A DNA stretch of 64,000 bases from Bacillus sp. AFS006103 (lineage in GTDB: Bacteria; Bacillota; Bacilli; Bacillales; Cytobacillaceae). Each line of letters starts with the position of its first letter. Position 1 is the stretch's first letter. Positions 59,055 through 64,000 of the stretch are shown piece by piece. Below the pieces are notes generated by a model that had not been told where the DNA came from, did not search any database, and was given only the letters and a program-made list of their open reading frames with translations. The stretch lies in assembly GCA_002559145.1 (NCBI GenBank), contig NTXX01000077.1, positions 19,980 through 83,979 of the forward strand. Reading direction: 5' to 3'. Position numbers and translations under genes: made by a program.

Positions 59055-60160
59055 GATAATTCCTCCATGTCTTTTTGTAGTTGTTCTGCTGATAAATCCT
59101 GTCTTACTGTATAAGATGATTGCAAGGTTTTAGAAGCATTCATACTCCCGGCATTAGCAATTTCAATCAATGATTTACCTTCTAACCAAGAGTAAATAAC
59201 TGCGGAGGAAAAAGCATCGCCCGCACCCGTTACATCGACGACTTCATCAATTTCAATAGGAGGAACATGAAAAATTCCTTCCTTCGTATTACCAATCATC
59301 GAGCCTTGTTTTCCGTTCGTTATCACCACATTGGCTATCCCTTGTGCCAGCCATTTTTCCACTGCGTTCTTCCAATCTACTTCATCTTTGATTTCCATTT
59401 GGAAATATGTTTCAGATTCATCCCGGTTTGTAATGAGCCATGTAACACCTTCTAAATTATCCGGTAATCGATTCATCTTTGGTGATGAAACGGGTATTAA
59501 CACAATCGGGAGATCGTGACTATAGGCAAAGGAACACAAGAATTGAATCGCTTCTTTCGGACAGTTTAAATCGACGATAATGCATTTTGAGCGACTTAAT
59601 AAAACATCATGTTTAAGCAGTAAATCTGGTGTGATCGCCTCATACACTTCCATATCCGCTAAAGCAATCACTAGTTCTCCGCTCGCGTCTAAAACAGCCG
59701 TGTAGGAACCTGTTGACTTTTCAGGGAACTGGGTCACGGTTTCTAAGTTCATATAAAGAGATGATGAATCTTCAATGACCGACCAGTCCTTATCAGCGCC
59801 GCTTGTTGAAATAAGTGATACGTCCATTCCAAGCCGCCCTAAGTTTTCAGCGATATTCCGGGCAACCCCGCCTGCATTTTGAGTAGCGTAAATTGGATTG
59901 GAAGTACCTAATTGAGCTTTTTCTTTGATATGGAATTTACGGTCAATATTAGCCCCGCCTATACAAATAACCTGTTGCGATTCATTTAAAATATATGCTC
60001 TGCCTAGAATATTGCCCTTTTTAATCAAACCAGAAATAATATTGGCAATAGAAGGCCGCGATAAGCCTAATATTTCGGCCAATTCTTGTTGAGAAACATA
60101 GGGGTTCTTTCGGATTAAATCGATAATCAATTGTTCTTTATCATTCATTCTTTCAGGCAC
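59051..60160 (-). CDS. psuK: Pseudouridine kinase with N-terminal HTH
   Basis: 369 residues. The N-terminal winged HTH (YVSQQELAEILGLSRPSIAN, about 20-39) is fused to a PfkB-type sugar kinase: VICIGGANIDRKF (about 64), AGGVARNIAENLGRLG and the catalytic DVTGAGDAFSSAVI (about 320). It phosphorylates pseudouridine for PsuG; the HTH may also let it regulate its operon. GTG 60160 lies about four bases after GGGGTGA; ATG 60148 is an alternative with a poor site. Overlaps psuG. Confidence 0.9.
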   Translation of the reverse strand: MPERMNDKEQLIIDLIRKNPYVSQQELAEILGLSRPSIANIISGLIKKGNILGRAYILNESQQVICIGGANIDRKFHIKEKAQLGTSNPIYATQNAGGVARNIAENLGRLGMDVSLISTSGADKDWSVIEDSSSLYMNLETVTQFPEKSTGSYTAVLDASGELVIALADMEVYEAITPDLLLKHDVLLSRSKCIIVDLNCPKEAIQFLCSFAYSHDLPIVLIPVSSPKMNRLPDNLEGVTWLITNRDESETYFQMEIKDEVDWKNAVEKWLAQGIANVVITNGKQGSMIGNTKEGIFHVPPIEIDEVVDVTGAGDAFSSAVIYSWLEGKSLIEIANAGSMNASKTLQSSYTVRQDLSAEQLQKDMEELS

Positions 60161-60197
60161 AAACTCACCCCATTTAATCTTGTACATTCTAGTACGA

Positions 60198-61268
60198 TTA
60201 CTTTGGACTAAAAGTTTTTAATTCTTTACGTGTTTCAGGGACCTTGACAGTACCTGATTTAATCTTTTCAACCCATTCTTTAATAGCAGCTTCAGTATCC
60301 GCTTTGTTTGCCGCTTTTGCATTGATAGGGGCTAAGCCAACACCATCCTCCGCTAAACCATATAACGCAACTTCACCGCCAGGGAAATTACCCTCTTTCG
60401 TTTTTGTTGCAAGGTTTTTAACAGCTATATCCACGCGTTTTAAAGCGGATGTTAGGACAACATCCGGACCCATATCAGCTTGGTCACGGTCTACACCAAT
60501 TGCCCAATATTCCTTGCCGGGATCCTTTGCCTTGCGGTCATTGGCCTCTTTGAATAAACCGACACCGGTTGCCCCTGCTGAGTGAAAAATGACGTCCGCT
60601 CCGGAAGAATACATTTTTGACGCGATAGATTGACCAAGTTCGGCCTTGTCAAACGCACCTGCATATTGCACGTCCACTTTTACCTCTGGTTTAGACGCTT
60701 TAACACCAGCTAAGAATCCAGCTTCGAAACGTTCGACAACAGGAATTTCCATGCCGCCAATAAATCCGATATGGTTAGACTTTGTTGTATTAGCCGCTGC
60801 TATTCCCGCTAGGAACCCGGCTTCTTGCTCTTTGAAAAGAATACTTGCAACGTTTGGCTGTTTTACTTCAGCATCAACGATCGCGAATTTAGAATCTTTT
60901 TGTTGTTTTGCAATTTCTTCTACTGCTGCCGGCATCAAGAAGCCAATCGCATAAACTAAGTCAAATCCTTCACGAGCAAGTTTGTTTAAGTTTGTTGTAT
61001 AATCAGCATCCGATTTAGATTGAAGGTAATCGTAGCCACCCTTACCTTTTTTCATACCGTTTTCTTCACCAAAACTTTTGAGGCCTTCCCAAGATGATTG
61101 GTTAAATGATTTGTCATCAACACCGCCGATGTCTGTCACCATTGCTACTGAGAAAGTTTTTTCTGCCTTTTCCTTGCCTTGGTTATCATTGCTTTTTCCA
61201 CAAGCGCCTAATATTGTTCCTGCAGCAAGAACGAGTGTTAGTGCCATTCCAACTTTTTGTTTTTTCAA
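60198..61268 (-). CDS. BMP-family nucleoside-binding lipoprotein
   Basis: 356 residues. Lipoprotein signal with lipobox LGAC (Cys23), then a PnrA/BmpA-type substrate-binding fold: VTDIGGVDDKSFNQSSWEG (about 45), GFIGGMEIPVVERFEAGFLA (about 165) and YWAIGVDRDQADMGPDVVLT (about 250). BMP proteins bind purine or other nucleosides for ABC uptake. Just upstream of psuK (37-base gap), so pseudouridine is a plausible ligand; no ABC permease is in the window. Own promoter at 61350-61378. Confidence 0.92.
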   Translation of the reverse strand: MKKQKVGMALTLVLAAGTILGACGKSNDNQGKEKAEKTFSVAMVTDIGGVDDKSFNQSSWEGLKSFGEENGMKKGKGGYDYLQSKSDADYTTNLNKLAREGFDLVYAIGFLMPAAVEEIAKQQKDSKFAIVDAEVKQPNVASILFKEQEAGFLAGIAAANTTKSNHIGFIGGMEIPVVERFEAGFLAGVKASKPEVKVDVQYAGAFDKAELGQSIASKMYSSGADVIFHSAGATGVGLFKEANDRKAKDPGKEYWAIGVDRDQADMGPDVVLTSALKRVDIAVKNLATKTKEGNFPGGEVALYGLAEDGVGLAPINAKAANKADTEAAIKEWVEKIKSGTVKVPETRKELKTFSPK

Positions 61269-61349
61269 AATAAGTTCCCCCTTATGATGTATGTTGGTTA
61301 AAATAAATGCACTTGCAAACTTTTGTTTTGGATTTAAACTTATGTTTGA

Positions 61350-61378
61350 ATTATAACCCTAGACTTATTTTAGGTCAA
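61350..61378 (-). promoter_or_regulatory. Strong sigma-A promoter of bmp-psuK-psuG
   Basis: On the minus strand: TTGACC (61373-61378), a 17-base spacer, TATAAT (61350-61355); leader of about 75 bases. Confidence 0.8.
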
Positions 61379-61455
61379 CCCATGTTATCTATAATTTTCT
61401 TAGTACAAGGTAAACTATCCCTGGCAACTTTTAGTATGCTCTATTCTTCAAAAAA

Positions 61456-61486
61456 TAAGGGACTCCAATTAAGAGGAGTCCCTTTA
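61456..61486. terminator. Bidirectional terminator
   Basis: A ten-bp perfect stem AAGGGACTCC / GGAGTCCCTT. On the minus strand it ends in a T-run and serves the HAD gene. Confidence 0.85.
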
Positions 61487-61497
61487 AATATATCCAT

Positions 61498-62295
61498 TTA
61501 TATAATTTTCTTCAGCTTTTCCTCCAATAGTCCAACCTGTATAAGCCCGTTAAGAATTCCGTGATGTGATGAGGAGGTAGTGACGATATCCGCAACAGCC
61601 TTTGCTTCTGGAACAGCGTTCCCCATCGCGATTCCAGTGCCGGCAGAAGACAACATCTCCAAGTCATTCAGTCCATCCCCAAAAGCATAGCAATTCTCAT
61701 TATTTATATTTAGAACTTTTAATAGCGCCTGAATTCCAATAGCTTTTGAAGCTCCCTTTGGAAGAATATCGTAGGCGTAATCATGCCATTTCACAAATTC
61801 AAAATCAGGAAAGTGATCGACATACATCTGGTGATTACTAGTATCACAGTATAGGTGTCCTTGGTAGATAGGCTTTTGTTTATAAAAATGATGATTAACC
61901 TCAGGATAGGTCATCATTAAATTGTCGAAACTACTTTCAATAAAAGGATGATTGGATGCACTTACCTTAATATCTTGATCACTGCAGTAGGCTAAGGCAT
62001 CGCCATTTTCTGCTGTCCTTAGGGATAAGGAATGAAGCCGCTCTGGATTCATCGGATTTGAATAAATTTCTTTCCCGTCATATACGACGTATTGTCCATT
62101 CGTGGATACGTATGAATCAATATTTAATTCTTTACGGATCCAATAAAACATTTCCGGTACCCGCCCTGTCGCAATAACTGTATGGATACCTTTATCTTGG
62201 AGTAAACGAACGGCGGTCTTTGTTGACTCCGGAATGATTTTATTCTCATTTAGTAATGTTCCATCAATATCGAAAAATACAATTGGTTTATTCAT
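61498..62295 (-). CDS. Cof-type HAD phosphatase
   Basis: 265 residues: FFDIDGTLLNENK (nucleophile Asp about residue 8), ATGRVPEM, ASKAIGIQALL (Lys about 188) and FGDGLNDLEML (about 213), the Cof/YidA type that acts on sugar or vitamin phosphates. ATG 62295 follows GGGGGAAG; the longer frame from 62349 is in the leader hairpin. The promoter region carries a likely LacI-type operator, so the substrate is probably a sugar phosphate. Confidence 0.9.
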   Translation of the reverse strand: MNKPIVFFDIDGTLLNENKIIPESTKTAVRLLQDKGIHTVIATGRVPEMFYWIRKELNIDSYVSTNGQYVVYDGKEIYSNPMNPERLHSLSLRTAENGDALAYCSDQDIKVSASNHPFIESSFDNLMMTYPEVNHHFYKQKPIYQGHLYCDTSNHQMYVDHFPDFEFVKWHDYAYDILPKGASKAIGIQALLKVLNINNENCYAFGDGLNDLEMLSSAGTGIAMGNAVPEAKAVADIVTTSSSHHGILNGLIQVGLLEEKLKKII

Positions 62296-62314
62296 TGTTC
62301 TTCCCCCTGTCAAA

Positions 62315-62365
62315 CACAACACTGCCGTTACGCTCCGTTTCCGGATCACGCCGGCTTGTGTTGTG
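62315..62365 (-). promoter_or_regulatory. Large GC-rich stem-loop in the phosphatase leader
   Basis: CACAACAC (62315-62322) with GTGTTGTG (62358-62365) and GCCG/CGGC inside enclose a GC-rich loop, all within the 5' leader of the HAD gene (minus strand). Role unknown. Confidence 0.5.
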
Positions 62366-62383
62366 ATTTTCCTGCAAGGAAAG

Positions 62384-62412
62384 AATAATTTATGAAACGC
62401 ATTTCATGTCAA
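62384..62412 (-). promoter_or_regulatory. Phosphatase promoter with LacI-type operator
   Basis: On the minus strand: -35 TTGACA (62407-62412), 17-base spacer, -10-like ATTATT (62384-62389). The spacer is filled by the palindrome ATGAAACGCATTTCAT (62392-62407), six-base arms around a four-base centre. A repressor bound here would block transcription; the adjacent LacI gene is the obvious candidate. Confidence 0.6.
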
Positions 62413-62478
62413 GAGGATATATGTAAATTTAAAAATAGAATTCGATTATAGACAGTTCGCTATATGATGAAAAAGGGA

Positions 62479-63444
62479 TTAAACTGTTTGACGTTCAATT
62501 AATGTCACGGGTATTTCCTGATAAGAAGGCTCTTTTGTATCACTTAATCCTTGGAGAAATAACTTACTCCCAATTTCCATAAGCGGGATTTCAATGGTCG
62601 TAATATTCATCATTTTTGCGATGGGTTGATTATTGAATCCAATGAGAGCAAGGTCACGAGGGATTGAAAAAGCTTGAGTCTGTGCATAGGTAACAATCCC
62701 TGCTGCAACCTCATCACTAGTGACTAACAAGGCTGTTGGCGGATGAGCCATTTGTTTAATTTGTTCAATTACTCGTTCTCCATCTTCAAAATGTAGACAT
62801 TGCTCAAAAATATAGTCAGTTTCATAAGACAACTGGTACTCCGCGCAAAAGTCCATAAATGCCGCTTTTCTATTTCTGCTGTTCGTTCCTGAGTTTCTTC
62901 CAATACAATACCCAATTTTGCGATGACCTTTGGTGTATAGGTATTTTAATGCAAAAATAAAGCTTTTATAGTGGTCCACGTACGTGGAGGACACCATCTT
63001 GCCTCTGGTATCTTCACATAAAATAATGGGTCCATAGGGTAAATACGCTTCTACTGTGCTCCATGAACATATTCTAGAACAAATAATTAATGCATCAATC
63101 TGCTTTTGCTTTAACATTTGCATGGCGTCTAATTCTCGGCTTTCTATATAGTTAGTTTGAAATAATACCAAATTGTAATTGTTTTTTAACGCTTCATTGG
63201 CTATGCCTTTTATTAACATGGCAAAGTAAGCATGATCGATAAAGGGGACAACCACACCAATAAGAAACGTTTTCCCCATACTTAAATGGACGGCGTTAAT
63301 GTTTTGTTGGTAATTACTTTGTTGAATGGCTTCCTGCACAGCTTTCCGTTTTTCATCACTTACATACGGATGCTTATTTAACACTCGAGAAACAGTGGTT
63401 ACAGATACACCAGCCATCTTCGCCAAATCTTTAATGTTTGTCAT
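62479..63444 (-). CDS. LacI-family transcriptional regulator
   Basis: 321 residues. N-terminal HTH TNIKDLAKMAGVSVTTVSRV with hinge helix LNKHPYVS, then a periplasmic-binding-like effector domain (VVPFIDHAYFAMLIKGI, VTSDEVAAG, LALIGFNNQPIAKMM). Binds a sugar-type inducer; targets probably include the phosphatase promoter at 62384-62412. ATG 63444 is seven bases after AAGGAAGG; the ORF extends upstream to 63495 but that part has the GGTGCCTGACACC word and no ribosome site. Confidence 0.93.
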   Translation of the reverse strand: MTNIKDLAKMAGVSVTTVSRVLNKHPYVSDEKRKAVQEAIQQSNYQQNINAVHLSMGKTFLIGVVVPFIDHAYFAMLIKGIANEALKNNYNLVLFQTNYIESRELDAMQMLKQKQIDALIICSRICSWSTVEAYLPYGPIILCEDTRGKMVSSTYVDHYKSFIFALKYLYTKGHRKIGYCIGRNSGTNSRNRKAAFMDFCAEYQLSYETDYIFEQCLHFEDGERVIEQIKQMAHPPTALLVTSDEVAAGIVTYAQTQAFSIPRDLALIGFNNQPIAKMMNITTIEIPLMEIGSKLFLQGLSDTKEPSYQEIPVTLIERQTV

Positions 63445-63462
63445 ACCATTACCTTCCTTAAC

Positions 63463-63475
63463 GGTGCCTGACACC
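63463..63475. repeat. GGTGTCAGGCACC word, copy 5 (in lacI leader)
   Basis: GGTGCCTGACACC, the reverse complement of the word, just upstream of the lacI ribosome site. Confidence 0.6.
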
Positions 63476-63588
63476 ATAGTTAATCTTTGCACCATTGTAT
63501 ATTATCAGCCTGTCGTTTTGTAGTATCATCATCTACAGCTGTTATATTATGATCGAAATAATTAATTTAATTATTAATAGAATAGTAG

Positions 63589-63617
63589 TTGACTTTACTT
63601 ATACATGATAGTAATAT
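63589..63617 (+). promoter_or_regulatory. rrn promoter P1
   Basis: TTGACT (63589-63594), 17-base spacer, TAATAT (63612-63617). Confidence 0.7.
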
Positions 63618-63680
63618 AGTAAATCTGATGAGGGCATTGCGAAAGAGGATATGAAATTCTCGGAAAAATCCCTTCACCAG

Positions 63681-63709
63681 TTGACAAGTATGATAACGAA
63701 TGATATGAT
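63681..63709 (+). promoter_or_regulatory. rrn promoter P2
   Basis: TTGACA (63681-63686), 17-base spacer, TATGAT (63704-63709). Confidence 0.8.
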
Positions 63710-63754
63710 AATAACCTCGCTGATTTATTGAAAAAAGTTATTTTAAAATAACAT

Positions 63755-63783
63755 TTGACTTTATTGAAGCGGCGTGATAAACT
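63755..63783 (+). promoter_or_regulatory. rrn promoter P3
   Basis: TTGACT (63755-63760), 17-base spacer, TAAACT (63778-63783); the last promoter before the 16S leader. A conserved rrn leader stretch GTTCTTTGAAAACT follows at 63804-63817, in the place of the antitermination signal. No gene lies in 63445-63908. Confidence 0.8.
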
Positions 63784-63908
63784 ATTGTTCTGTCACAAAA
63801 ATAGTTCTTTGAAAACTAAACAAAGCAGAAACGTCAACAAAATTTTATTAGTGGATCTTTCGTAAGAAAGTGAAGCTGAGCCAACGTAACTTTTATGAGC
63901 TAATCAAC

Positions 63909-64000
63909 TTTCTTGGAGAGTTTGATCCTGGCTCAGGACGAACGCTGGCGGCGTGCCTAATACATGCAAGTTGAGCGAACCACTTCGGTGGTTAGCGGCG
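63909..64000 (+). rRNA. 16S rRNA, 5' end (cut by window)
   Basis: The conserved 16S start GAGTTTGATCCTGGCTCAG (63918-63936) is followed by GACGAACGCTGGCGGCGTGC and the V1 region. The mature 5' end is placed near 63909 by comparison with B. subtilis TTTATCGGAGAG. The V1 stretch (GTTGAGCGAACC...GGTTAGCGGCG) is typical of Bacillaceae. Continues beyond the window. Confidence 0.98.

Noticed and set aside
1..64000. CRISPR array, prophage or insertion sequence
   Set aside because: No regularly spaced repeats, cas genes, phage structural genes, transposase or integrase seen.
1..64000. tRNA genes
   Set aside because: No GGTTCGAATCC-type T-arm with a matching acceptor stem noticed; tRNAs near this rRNA operon may lie beyond the window.

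Overview
The window comes from a spore-forming member of the Bacillaceae, of the Bacillus/Neobacillus type. The evidence is low-GC DNA, Bacillus-like Shine-Dalgarno sequences, frequent TTG starts, spore genes (an sspL-type SASP, YheC/YheD-like ATP-grasp proteins) and blocks also known in B. subtilis (ypdQ-ypeP-ypeQ-cspD, cydABCD, mntR, ypgQ/ypgR/brxA, thyA-dfrA, yceCDFGH). The window ends in the first ~90 bases of a 16S rRNA gene.

Layout. 1-6875: four ATP-grasp ligase-like proteins (the first truncated by the window edge) with a divergent family-4 glycosyltransferase, probably for a spore-surface or other specialised product. 6920-11201: sspL, a PAP2-like membrane protein, a DMT transporter, two RNase H-fold proteins, cspD and small hypotheticals. 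11458-17328: cytochrome bd oxidase and its CydCD exporter. 17434-24828: topB, mntR, a DUF3892-like gene with no ordinary start codon, metA, fhs, a DegV protein. 24919-29929: ypgQ, an ABC-F protein, ypgR, brxA, ypjP.

29977-40498: a complete tellurite-resistance-type (Ter) stress island: three TerD proteins, TerC, TelA, YceG, and a module of predicted nucleoside-metabolite enzymes (CitE-like aldolase, two phosphoribosyltransferase-like proteins, HAD phosphatase). Both halves have an ECF-sigma-like promoter (GAAAC-N16-CGTA), so they are probably induced together by envelope stress. A secreted lethal-factor-type metalloprotease follows, then thyA-dfrA.

42966-54414: tatA and tatC, then one continuous operon for a membrane-bound [NiFe] uptake hydrogenase (small and large subunits, cytochrome b, maturation protease, a Rieske-fold-like protein with four cysteines, and hypABFCDE). 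The small subunit has a twin-arginine signal, so the neighbouring Tat genes are a plausible export route. Electrons from H2 would pass through cytochrome b to quinone, for which the bd oxidase encoded earlier is a possible terminal acceptor.

54539-64000: a small hypothetical, a second DegV protein, a two-component system, a bmp-psuK-psuG operon suggesting pseudouridine uptake and breakdown, a Cof-type phosphatase with a LacI-family regulator and a candidate operator, and three tandem sigma-A-type promoters before the rRNA operon. A 13-bp word, GGTGTCAGGCACC, recurs at five loci, once as part of a perfect 51-bp hairpin.
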